63,585 bases of DNA from an uncultured Clostridia bacterium (GTDB lineage Bacteria > Bacillota > Clostridia > Lachnospirales > Anaerotignaceae). The stretch is taken from positions 1-63,585 of the forward strand of contig CALWEX010000007.1 in assembly GCA_944377425.1 (NCBI GenBank), given 5' to 3'. Of this stretch, positions 1 through 8,544 are shown one piece after another (position 1 is the stretch's first letter; each line of letters starts with the position of its first letter). A program made the position numbers and the translations under genes. The notes below the pieces were generated by a model that was not told the DNA's origin, searched no databases, and saw only the letters and a list, made by a program, of their open reading frames with translations.

Positions 1-1610
1 TTCAGCAGAAAAACGCGGAGTAATAGAATATATCAAAAACAATAAAAAGCTTAGTGTGGAAATACTGCGAGAGCTTGCTGAAAAAGACGAGATAAAAAAA
101 GAGCTTACAGGCTGGGTTGATTTAAAAGTATTAGATAAGAAAACAACGGAATTTAATGAAACAGCCCGTAAAAATATATTAAATGAAAATATTGAAGTAA
201 ATAAAAATTCAGAAGAAATAAGCCCAAATAGCGAAGTAATAAATAACTTATCTGCACAGTTTACAGAGTGGATAACATATTTAACAGAAAGCCAATGGAA
301 CGAGGTAAAAACTGTTCTTACAACAAGGGAAGAAACAGAGTATATAAAACCTGTGCTTGAAATTATAAAAAGTCATAAAACAGAAGAAACAGAGCCACAG
401 TTTTCAGCAGAAAAGCGTGGAGTGATAGAATATATCAAAAATAATAAAAAGCTTAGTGTGGAAATACTGAGAGAGCTTGCTGAAAAAGACGAGATAAAAA
501 AAGAGCTTACAGGTTGGGTTGATTTAAAAGTATTAGATAAGAAAACAACGGAAGTTAATGAAACAGTCCGCAAAAATATATTAAATGAAAATATTGAAAC
601 AAATAAAAATACAAAAGAAATAAGCCAAAATAGCGAAGTAATAAATAACTTATCAGCACAGTTTACAGAGTGGCTAACGTATTTAACAGAAAGCCAATGG
701 AACGAAGTAAAAACTGTTCTTACTACAAACGAAGAAACAGAGTACATAAAACCTGTGCTTGAAATTATAAAAAGTCAGAAAGCAGAAGAAACAGAACCAG
801 AGTTTTCAGCAGAAAAACGCGGGGTAATAGAATATATCAAAAACAATAAAAAGCTTAGTGTGGAAATACTGCGAGAGCTTGCTGAAAAAGACGAGATAAA
901 AAAAGAGCTTACAGGTTGGGTTGATTTAAAAGTATTAGATAAGAAAACAACGGAAGTTAATAAAACTACTCTTAAAAATATATTAAATAAAAACTACGAA
1001 ATAGATAAAAATATAAAAGAAATAAGCGAAAACAGTAAAGTAATAAATAATTCATCTGCACAGCTTACAGAGTGGATAACATATTTAACAGAAAGCCAGT
1101 GGAATGAAGTAAAAACTGTTCTTACTGCAAACGAAGAAGCAGAGTACATAAAACCTGTGCTAGAAATTATAAAAAGCCAGAAAGCAGAAGAAATAGAGCC
1201 ACAGTTTTCAGCAGAAAAGCGTGGAGTGATAGAGTATATCAAAAATAATAAAAAACTTAGTGTGGATATACTGCAAAGGCTTAGTGAAAATGAAGAAATA
1301 AAAAAAGAGCTGACAAGCTGGGTTGATTTAAAAGAATTAAAGAATGAAGAATTTAGGTTAAATAAATCTAAAATAACCCCAAAAACTGATATATCAGGTT
1401 TTTATTTAAACGGAAAATATATAACCAATGCGTCAGAAAACCTTGCTAAATGGCTGGAATATACTACAAAATCTCAGTGGAATGATATTAAAGCTTTTAT
1501 TAACACACAAAAAGATAATGAGTATTTAAAGCCAGTTTTGAATAATGTAAACATTCAGACAGCGGAAAATGACGAAAATGCTTTTAATGAGCAAAAAAAA
1601 GAATTTATAA
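1..1610 (+). repeat. 402-bp in-frame tandem repeat, about four copies
   Basis: The unit beginning TTCAGCAGAAAA recurs at 1, 403, 805 and 1207. The spacing is exactly 402 bases (134 codons) each time. Copies one to three are nearly identical at DNA level, and copy four, running to about 1610, is strongly diverged. More copies may lie left of the window. Confidence 0.9.
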
Positions 1611-2500
1611 GACAGATTGTTAACAATAAGGAGTATGCCAACAATTTTATAAATTTAGCAGCACAAAACAAAGGAATAAATGATATTATAACTGACTTGG
1701 AGAAAAAAGCTGAAATAAATTCATTTAACAAATCAAATGAAATTTATAAAAATAGTGATGTAGAAAAAGTACTTACATCAAATAAAACGCAGATAACAAA
1801 AGCAAATAACGAAACTATTAAACGTATTTTAAATTGGGCTTATAATACAGAATCTAATAGTGAGGTTAAAAGGCAAATTAGAAATAAATTTGTAAATGAA
1901 GTTAGGAATGAAGTTAAATACGATGAAAATATTTTGAATAGCTCATATAGTACAAGCAATAAGTTTTTTGAGAAAGTATATAAAAAACGAAAAGAAGCTA
2001 CTCCTCAAATTATGAGTCAATTATATACTGCCAAAGATATAAATTCAGTTTATACCAATGAAAAGTTTAATGCTTCAATGGCTCAAAACGGCAAATATTT
2101 TTCAGCAAATTTAATTAACCGTATTAACAGCGGTTCAGCCGAAAATGAGCTTAATCAGTATACAACAGCTGATTTAGTTATAGCAAAAAGCAATAATGTA
2201 AAAGGTGCTGTAAAAAATCCGGTTAAAATGCCGGATATAACGACTCAGGTTCAACAGGCAGTAAAAACACAAGTAAACGATATTATTAAAATTAATAAAA
2301 GCTCAGAAATTCAGCAGAGTGAAAATAAAACAATTTATGAGCTTACAAAGCGTATTAACTTACAGCAAAAAGAAATTGAAAATATTATAACTAACCAAAG
2401 GCAGATGCTTAAAATAACAGATATTTCTGTAGTTGCTGAAAAAGTAATGAATCAAATGCAGTCTCAGCTAAGACTTGAGAAAATGCGCAGAGGACTTTAA
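2..2500 (+). CDS. large repeat protein of the CIS cluster, 5' end outside window
   Basis: The frame is open from the left edge, so the true start lies upstream and at least 832 codons are visible. The first part consists of 134-residue tandem repeats starting near bases 1, 403, 805 and 1207, an exact 402-bp period. The first three are near-identical and the fourth is diverged. Each repeat carries the motifs FSAEKRGVIEYIKNNKKLS, GWVDLKVLDKK and a Trp-containing helix TESQWNEVKTVL. The last ~300 residues are not repeated and are rich in Lys, Asn and Glu, with a coiled-coil-like C-terminus. The product is helical, has no membrane segment, and lies 19 bases before the LysM adaptor gene. In myophages that place belongs to the tape-measure protein, so a ruler role is a reasonable inference. 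I recognise no family. Confidence 0.75.
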   Translation, partial: SAEKRGVIEYIKNNKKLSVEILRELAEKDEIKKELTGWVDLKVLDKKTTEFNETARKNILNENIEVNKNSEEISPNSEVINNLSAQFTEWITYLTESQWNEVKTVLTTREETEYIKPVLEIIKSHKTEETEPQFSAEKRGVIEYIKNNKKLSVEILRELAEKDEIKKELTGWVDLKVLDKKTTEVNETVRKNILNENIETNKNTKEISQNSEVINNLSAQFTEWLTYLTESQWNEVKTVLTTNEETEYIKPVLEIIKSQKAEETEPEFSAEKRGVIEYIKNNKKLSVEILRELAEKDEIKKELTGWVDLKVLDKKTTEVNKTTLKNILNKNYEIDKNIKEISENSKVINNSSAQLTEWITYLTESQWNEVKTVLTANEEAEYIKPVLEIIKSQKAEEIEPQFSAEKRGVIEYIKNNKKLSVDILQRLSENEEIKKELTSWVDLKELKNEEFRLNKSKITPKTDISGFYLNGKYITNASENLAKWLEYTTKSQWNDIKAFINTQKDNEYLKPVLNNVNIQTAENDENAFNEQKKEFIRQIVNNKEYANNFINLAAQNKGINDIITDLEKKAEINSFNKSNEIYKNSDVEKVLTSNKTQITKANNETIKRILNWAYNTESNSEVKRQIRNKFVNEVRNEVKYDENILNSSYSTSNKFFEKVYKKRKEATPQIMSQLYTAKDINSVYTNEKFNASMAQNGKYFSANLINRINSGSAENELNQYTTADLVIAKSNNVKGAVKNPVKMPDITTQVQQAVKTQVNDIIKINKSSEIQQSENKTIYELTKRINLQQKEIENIITNQRQMLKITDISVVAEKVMNQMQSQLRLEKMRRGL

Positions 2501-2519
2501 GAAAGGCGGCTGAGCGAAT

Positions 2520-3212
2520 ATGGGAACGCTTAAAAAAGCCAAAATTATAATATATAGAAATAACGGCAAAAGCAAAGAGGAAGTGGAGTGCTCTTTTAAC
2601 CCATCCCAGTATACTATTAAAAGCACAGCTAACTATAAAGAAGACAACTCTTTAGGGACAGATGTGTCAAGAATGGTTTTTTTATCAGGTGCTCAAAAAG
2701 AGTTTACTACTACACTTTTTTTTGATAGTGAAGGCGAAAAAGGACGCTCAGAAAGTTTAATAGGAATAGCCAGTGCCATGCTTGGCTCAAGTAGTACTGT
2801 TAAGCCCGTAACGGATATAATGAAAAAAATAACATCAGCTGTTCAGGTTTCGGGCAGTGACCATAAACCGCCGCTTGTTTCTTTTATATGGGGCAATTTA
2901 AGTTTTAAAGGTGTTATTACTTCCGTAACGGAAACATTTACTATGTTTGATACATTTGGTAAACCTATACGGGGAAAAATGGATTTAACCATTAAAGAGG
3001 CACAGGAGGAAGGTCTTACAAAAAAAGCAGAGCCTTTTGAGTCACCTGACAGAACTAAATACAGAACCGTTTTAGAGGGGACAAGCCTTTGGAATATAGC
3101 TTATGAGGAATACGGTGACTGTGAAAAATGGCGTGTTATAGCAAAGGCAAACGGCCTTCTAAACCCGCTTAAAATATATCCAGGGCAGGTATTAAAAATC
3201 CCTGCGCTTTAA
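2520..3212 (+). CDS. CIS LysM adaptor protein (gp53/Pvc7-like)
   Basis: A 230-residue protein. The N-terminal part carries the FNPSQYTI signature and beta-rich pattern typical of the tube-to-baseplate adaptor of CIS and T4-like tails. Residues about 180-228 form a LysM domain (VLEGTSLWNIAYEEYG, ending in IYPGQVLKIP). In this family the protein links the inner tube to the hub and organises the baseplate inside the cell. The start follows AAGAAAGGCGG. It is 24 bases upstream of the hub gene, with which it is almost certainly co-transcribed. Assignment is confident at family level; the exact homologue (Pvc7 versus a split Pvc6/Pvc7) is less sure. Confidence 0.88.
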   Translation: MGTLKKAKIIIYRNNGKSKEEVECSFNPSQYTIKSTANYKEDNSLGTDVSRMVFLSGAQKEFTTTLFFDSEGEKGRSESLIGIASAMLGSSSTVKPVTDIMKKITSAVQVSGSDHKPPLVSFIWGNLSFKGVITSVTETFTMFDTFGKPIRGKMDLTIKEAQEEGLTKKAEPFESPDRTKYRTVLEGTSLWNIAYEEYGDCEKWRVIAKANGLLNPLKIYPGQVLKIPAL

Positions 3213-3236
3213 TCATTTTTAAAAGGCGGAGAATAT

Positions 3237-4316
3237 ATGGGATTAATGGATAGCAGCTATACATACAGTGAGCTGAGAGAAAAGTATAACGATTTTACAA
3301 CACCAAAAGTTGAGCTTAATATAGGCGGTGTTTCGCTTCTGGAGCAAAAAGGCATATCTGTAAACCAAGTTCAGGTTAAGCTTTCTGTTGAAAATGCCGG
3401 CAGTGCATCATTTACCATAAACAGCGGTTATGATTATGAAAAAAGCAGTTTCAGCAGTGTTTTAAAAGATAAAGCTGTACCGGGCAAGACTGTAACAGTA
3501 AAGCTTGGATATATGTCTTCTTCTTTAGTAGTATTTAAAGGCTTTATAGCCTCGGTAGATATACAGCTTGATGTGGAAAACGGCATATTTTTCACTATAA
3601 TGGCTATGGACGCAAGACGGCTTATGATGACCGACAATAAGCCGTATGTTTTTTATAATAAGACTAACTATTCAGATATAGTAAAAGAGATTATGTCACG
3701 TTACTCAGCGCTATGCTCTTTGGACTGTGACGCTACTGATGATAAGCTAAAAGATGCTGTATGCCAAAGGGAGTCTGACTATGACTTTATTACTAAAAAA
3801 CTTATAGAAAGCGGAAAGGTTGACCGTGAGTTTTTTATAGTGGCAGATAAAGCTTATTTTAGGAAGGTTCAAAGTGTTAAAACACCTGTAATAACACTTG
3901 GAATCAACAGCGGCCTAAAAAGCTTTAACCGCAGTTTAAACTACCTTAACAAGGTTTTTGAAGTACATGGATATAATCCAGATACCAAAACACATATTGT
4001 TGCATCGTGTACTGCTAAAAACGGCGATAATCAGGTTAATGTAATAAAAGCCGGTGTTGAGGTTGTGGCGCTACCTGACTGTAAAAATCAAACAGACGCT
4101 AATGAAGCTGCAAAAAGTATGGCAGAGAAGGCAAAAAGTGAGAATAAAAAAGCCTATGGCACATGTATAGGTATTCCGGAAATTGTTCCGGGCAGATTTA
4201 TAAAAATTTCTGGTGTTGACAGCCTTATAAATAAAAAGTTTTATATTACAGATGTAACACACACAATAAATTATAATGGGTTTTTAACTAACTTTACTAC
4301 GGAGGGATGGGAGTAA
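3237..4316 (+). CDS. baseplate hub protein, gp27 / late control D family
   Basis: A 359-residue protein with the layout of the phage late control D/gp27 hub: an N-terminal beta domain (PKVELNIGGVSLLEQ), a middle part with YSDIVKEIMSRY, and a C-terminal beta domain ending near FYITDVTHTINYNGF. The hub binds the first tube ring and carries the spike. In many VgrG proteins the hub (gp27) and spike (gp5) are fused; here they are separate genes whose stop and start overlap by one base (TAATG at 4314-4318), as expected for equimolar partners. The ribosome site AAAAGGCGGAG precedes the ATG. Confidence 0.87.
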   Translation: MGLMDSSYTYSELREKYNDFTTPKVELNIGGVSLLEQKGISVNQVQVKLSVENAGSASFTINSGYDYEKSSFSSVLKDKAVPGKTVTVKLGYMSSSLVVFKGFIASVDIQLDVENGIFFTIMAMDARRLMMTDNKPYVFYNKTNYSDIVKEIMSRYSALCSLDCDATDDKLKDAVCQRESDYDFITKKLIESGKVDREFFIVADKAYFRKVQSVKTPVITLGINSGLKSFNRSLNYLNKVFEVHGYNPDTKTHIVASCTAKNGDNQVNVIKAGVEVVALPDCKNQTDANEAAKSMAEKAKSENKKAYGTCIGIPEIVPGRFIKISGVDSLINKKFYITDVTHTINYNGFLTNFTTEGWE

Positions 4317-5080
4317 TGGATTTTTTTGACGAACTGCTTAATGTTGAAAAGAAGGCATCCACAGCTCCGGGGTTAGTATCAGGAATAGTGCTCGAAAATT
4401 ATAATAAAGAATATCCCGGGATGATTAAAGTTGAATATGGTGCTGGTGAAGCCGGAAAAAATAAAAGCGGCTGGATTCCTGTTGCGTCGTTTTATTCAGG
4501 AAAAGATTACGGCTCATATTTTCTGCCAGAGATAGGTACCGAAGTTATAATATCTTTTATTATGGGAAATTGGGATGAACCTGTTGTTATAGGCTCATTA
4601 TGGAATAAGCAAAGCCCCATACCGGCAGATTGGCCTAATGAAAAGAATATATTTAAAACAATAAAAACAAAAGGCGGAAGTCAGGTTAAATTTTCTGACG
4701 AAGATAAAAAGCAGTTTATAGAAATAACAACTCCTTCCGGAATGAAAATAAGCATTAATGATGAAAAAAGCAATGTATCTATATCAGACAAGGATAATAA
4801 AAACAGTATTGTTTTAGATGCCAAAAACGGCAGTATTTCACTTAACGCCAATAAAAAAATAGAACTTAAAGTAAATAACAAAGCTATAGTTACTCTTGAA
4901 AGCGACAAAGAAACAGTTAATACTGGCTCAGTAGACATAAATGTAAAACAAAATTTTAAAGTAAATGGTCAGTCAGTAAGTATTAAGGGAAGCACTACAG
5001 AGGTAAACTCCAAAGGCTCTTTAAAAATAAACTCCAGCGGCATAACGGAGATTAAGGGCAGTATGGTTAAAATAAATTAA
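4316..5080 (+). CDS. central spike protein, gp5 / VgrG C-terminal type
   Basis: About 254 residues. An N-terminal OB-fold domain (residues ~18-100, LVSGIVLENYNKEYPGMIKV, then PEIGTEVIISFIMGNWDEPVV) is the gp5/baseplate-V signature. After it come short alternating repeats rich in Lys, Ser, Ile and Asn (residues ~115-254) that should form the trimeric beta-helix needle. No lysozyme domain is seen. I prefer ATG 4316 over ATG 4307, because GGAGGG (4301-4306) would touch the first ATG but stands nine bases before the second. Its natural partner is the DUF4280 PAAR-like tip encoded at 17496. Confidence 0.87.
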   Translation: MDFFDELLNVEKKASTAPGLVSGIVLENYNKEYPGMIKVEYGAGEAGKNKSGWIPVASFYSGKDYGSYFLPEIGTEVIISFIMGNWDEPVVIGSLWNKQSPIPADWPNEKNIFKTIKTKGGSQVKFSDEDKKQFIEITTPSGMKISINDEKSNVSISDKDNKNSIVLDAKNGSISLNANKKIELKVNNKAIVTLESDKETVNTGSVDINVKQNFKVNGQSVSIKGSTTEVNSKGSLKINSSGITEIKGSMVKIN

Positions 5081-5093
5081 AGAGGTGACATAT

Positions 5094-5513
5094 ATGGGGG
5101 ACAATAAAAACGGTATGGAGTTTTTGGGAACAGGTTTTAGTTTTCCTGTTATGCCGGATGCGGCAACAGGCCGCTTTATGTCCTCATCCTTTGAGGAAGA
5201 TATAAAAGAAGCTATATATATTATATTAATGACTAAAAAAGGCGAACGCCTTATGCGCCCTGACTTTGGCTGTGGGATACATGATTTTGCTTTTGCTTCT
5301 CTTGACTATACTACCGTTTCTCAAATGGAAAAAAGCATAAAAGAAGCACTGATAAAATGGGAACCTAGAATACGCGATATTTCAGTAGAGGTATCTCAGG
5401 ATACGCCTCAAGACGGCAAGGCTCTTATTTCTATTTCTTATGTGGTACGTTCTACTAATAACCCATATAACTTGGTATTTCCATTCTTTATTAATGAAGG
5501 AATTGAATTGTAA
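5094..5513 (+). CDS. baseplate wedge protein, gp25 family
   Basis: About 139 residues, the usual size of gp25-like wedge proteins (Pvc9, TssE). It has the typical pattern FEEDIKEAIYIILMTKKGERLMRPDFGCGIHDF. This contains the conserved Glu-Arg-x-x-x-Pro-x-x-Gly core that contacts the sheath initiator region. ATG 5094 is preferred over the upstream GTG 5085, because AGAGGTG overlaps the latter. It lies between the spike gene and the first gp6-like gene, the standard order in CIS clusters. Confidence 0.9.
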   Translation: MGDNKNGMEFLGTGFSFPVMPDAATGRFMSSSFEEDIKEAIYIILMTKKGERLMRPDFGCGIHDFAFASLDYTTVSQMEKSIKEALIKWEPRIRDISVEVSQDTPQDGKALISISYVVRSTNNPYNLVFPFFINEGIEL

Positions 5514-5534
5514 ATTAAGAAAGGAGGTATGCAG

Positions 5535-8531
5535 ATGGATAAAATACCTAATATAAATGATAACAGCAAAGAATCAATAATTGAGCAGATAAGGCTTTTA
5601 TCACAGTCATATACGCCGCAATGGCGCTTTGATGAGTCAAATCCGGATTTGGGAACGGCATTAGCTATTATTTTTGCTGGTATGCATGCAGATAGTTTAG
5701 CACGGTATAATGAATTGCCTTTAAAATGGCGTACTGAATATTTTAATAATCTGCATGCTTCTTTGCTGCCGGAACAGCCATCTTTTGGATATGTTTCATT
5801 TAACACCGTAAGTGAGGAAGTAAACGGAACTGAGCTTCCTGCTGGTACAAAGCTTACTGTTGATGTAACAGATAAAGCTGGAAATATAATACCAGTTGAA
5901 ACAAGGGACGATGTTTTTGTAGTTCCGTCGCACATACAAGCGATATATGAAAGCAACGACGCATTAGATTACATAGGTAGGCTCTGGGACGAAACTGAAA
6001 ATAAGAATTTCTGTATGTTTGGCTTTGATGGCGAAAATATTCAAAAGCACGCTTTTTTAATGGGACACAGCGATATATTTGCTATAACTAAAGGCGGCGA
6101 GGCTGAAGTTGAGTTTTATACAGCAGATAAGTATGCGCTGCCGGAAGAAATACTTTATAAACTTGGTTCAAGAGGTAAATTTTATTATTCAGCTGAAAAC
6201 GGTTTTGTGCCGTTTGAAAAATTTTATCGTAAAGGCAGTGCTTTTGTATTTGTTAAATTAAGCAGTCAGCCGCCTTGGGCTAAAATTGATATAGACGGTG
6301 TAAGCCAATATTGGATTAAATACGAAATTGATAATGGAAAAGCGCTTTATGACATGGCACTTGGGGATATACGGCTTAAAAGCAAAGCAGAAATGATACC
6401 GCCGCAATCGGTATATGCTGCTGGAACAGAAGCTGACAGTCATGGTTTTTATTTTCCATTTGGAGAACAGCTTTCGGTTTATGAGGAAGTTTATTTTTCA
6501 TGCGATGAGGCTTTCAGCAAAAAAGGCGCTTTAATTACTATGTCTTTTTTGTTGGATTATACAAAGATACCTTTAAACATTACAGAAAAGGAAGAAATAA
6601 ACTGGCGCTTAATTATGCCTAAAAGCGCAGTTAAAGTAGAGCCGGAATACGATGTTACTATTTCTAAAGTAATATGGGAGTACTTTAATGGTACAGGCTG
6701 GGCAAGACTATTTGAAGATAGCAGGTATGATAGTGTGTTTACACCAGAACAGTTTACGGGCAGACAGAAAAAAACACTGCGCTTTACCTGCCCAAAAGAT
6801 ATGTCGCCAGCTATAGTTAATTCAGCAGAAGGCAGATTTATAAGAGCTAGAATAATTAATTTAAACAACAGGTTTAAAACAACAGGACAGTATGTAACAC
6901 CTATGATTTCGGAAACATATTTTTCTTATGAATATGAAGGGAAAGGCGTTAATCCTGAATTTATATATGAGCAGAATAATGGTGTAGGCAGTGTTAAAAG
7001 TGCCAAAAGCTGTTTAAGCCAATTACGTGGCTACAGCCCTATTCGCCCAGCTGGGGATAAGGTTCCCGCTGTGTACTGCTGTTTCAGTATGCCGCTTATT
7101 AATGGGCCTATACGCATATTGGCTCTTTTGGGCAATTCAGGTTTATGGCAAAGACCGCGTTTGAATTGGCAGTACTTTGGAGGCGGAAAATGGCGTGACA
7201 TTAATGCTGCTGATGAAACAAGAGGTTTTGAAAACAGCGGGATTATAAGCTTTAACGGTGCACCTGATTTTGAAAAAACACAGTGCTTCGGGCAGGATGG
7301 TTACTGGATACGTATTCAGGATGTTTCCAATGGCTATAACGGGGCCGAAAAGGAAAACCTGCCGCTGGTAGAAGGGCTTTTTATCAACAGTGTTAAAGCT
7401 TGGACATTAAGGACAAATGTTGAAGAATACATTACATTTGAAAATTTTGAGTCGTCCTTTGAATTTCAGCTCTTAAACCGCCCAGTATATAATGAGCAGG
7501 TTTGGGTAAACGAAACAGGAACATTGTCTAAAGGCGAAGAAATAAGGCTTGAAAAAGAAGGACGGCTTATGGTTACAGCCGATAATGATTTACAGGCACA
7601 AACTTGGGTTCTTTGGGAAAGAACAGACAGTTTTTATGATAAAGCCGGTGACGGAAGAAAATATATGTTGGATAAAGGAAATGGTATACTTACATTTTCC
7701 GCTGGCACTAATTACCGCCTGCCGCCCCCAGGAGTTGCAAATGGTATATATGTAAAAATGAGTATAGGCGGCGGGGAAGAAGATAACATTAAAAAAGGTT
7801 CTGTTAATGGCATGGAATTAAACTACGGTTTTATAAATTCCGCATATAATCCTGTAGGCTTTGCTGGAGGATGCGGCAGGGAAACTGTTGATGAGGCTAT
7901 AGAAAGAACAGCCAGAGCATTTAAACATCATTATAAAGCTGTTACAGCAGAGGACTATGAAAAATTGGCAAAAGAAGCATCAAGAATGATTCATAAAGCT
8001 TTTTGCTTTACTGGCATAACATCTGAAGGCAAGCAGAAAAGCGGCTATATTACACTTGTTATATTGCAAAAGGATTTTGAAAACAGCCATTACTATTTTC
8101 ATTCATTAAAAGAGATAGTTATGGATTATATGAAGGATAAAGTCTTTGGAAATCTTATTGCACAAAATCGCCTTCAGGTAGTATCGCCTGATTTTATTGA
8201 GATACAGGTGGGTGCCGACATTAAAGTTGATGACTTTAACGAAATTTTTAGCTGTAAACGCCGAATAAATGAACGCCTTAAAGAATTTTTAAACCCAGTT
8301 AGTGGTAATTTTAATTCAAAAGGTTTTAATGCTGGAGCTATGCCAAGCAGAAACCAGATAGAAACAGTTATTAAGGCTGTTCCTTCGGTTAAGGAGATAA
8401 GTAACCTTGTTATATCAGGGAAAATACTTAAAGGCGGAGAAATGATAGAAATTAATATGGAAGAAATAAAAAAATTCCCGTTTGCGCTTCCTGTAAACGG
8501 AAATCACCGTATTTTTGTAAGGACAGAATAA
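5535..8531 (+). CDS. large baseplate wedge protein, gp6 / Pvc11-like
   Basis: About 998 residues. The N-terminus has the Pvc11-like pattern SNPDLGTALAIIFAGMHADSLARYNELP, followed by long beta-rich insertions. The C-terminal third has BaseplateJ features (GGCGRETVDEAIERTARAFKHH and AVTAEDYEKLAKEAS). Proteins of this type dimerise and form the ring of the baseplate wedge. The AAGGAGG at 5521 favours ATG 5535; ATG 5529 would be only one base from it. The stop overlaps the ribosome site of the next gene. Two gp6-type proteins in one cluster (see 8545) is a recurring CIS feature and suggests a heterodimeric wedge. Confidence 0.87.
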   Translation: MDKIPNINDNSKESIIEQIRLLSQSYTPQWRFDESNPDLGTALAIIFAGMHADSLARYNELPLKWRTEYFNNLHASLLPEQPSFGYVSFNTVSEEVNGTELPAGTKLTVDVTDKAGNIIPVETRDDVFVVPSHIQAIYESNDALDYIGRLWDETENKNFCMFGFDGENIQKHAFLMGHSDIFAITKGGEAEVEFYTADKYALPEEILYKLGSRGKFYYSAENGFVPFEKFYRKGSAFVFVKLSSQPPWAKIDIDGVSQYWIKYEIDNGKALYDMALGDIRLKSKAEMIPPQSVYAAGTEADSHGFYFPFGEQLSVYEEVYFSCDEAFSKKGALITMSFLLDYTKIPLNITEKEEINWRLIMPKSAVKVEPEYDVTISKVIWEYFNGTGWARLFEDSRYDSVFTPEQFTGRQKKTLRFTCPKDMSPAIVNSAEGRFIRARIINLNNRFKTTGQYVTPMISETYFSYEYEGKGVNPEFIYEQNNGVGSVKSAKSCLSQLRGYSPIRPAGDKVPAVYCCFSMPLINGPIRILALLGNSGLWQRPRLNWQYFGGGKWRDINAADETRGFENSGIISFNGAPDFEKTQCFGQDGYWIRIQDVSNGYNGAEKENLPLVEGLFINSVKAWTLRTNVEEYITFENFESSFEFQLLNRPVYNEQVWVNETGTLSKGEEIRLEKEGRLMVTADNDLQAQTWVLWERTDSFYDKAGDGRKYMLDKGNGILTFSAGTNYRLPPPGVANGIYVKMSIGGGEEDNIKKGSVNGMELNYGFINSAYNPVGFAGGCGRETVDEAIERTARAFKHHYKAVTAEDYEKLAKEASRMIHKAFCFTGITSEGKQKSGYITLVILQKDFENSHYYFHSLKEIVMDYMKDKVFGNLIAQNRLQVVSPDFIEIQVGADIKVDDFNEIFSCKRRINERLKEFLNPVSGNFNSKGFNAGAMPSRNQIETVIKAVPSVKEISNLVISGKILKGGEMIEINMEEIKKFPFALPVNGNHRIFVRTE

Positions 8532-8544
8532 GGAGGCTGGGCCA

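Noticed and set aside
373..1242. Long open frames on the - strand within the repeat gene
   Set aside because: They recur with the 402-bp repeat, lack ribosome sites and are explained by the codon pattern of the + strand gene.
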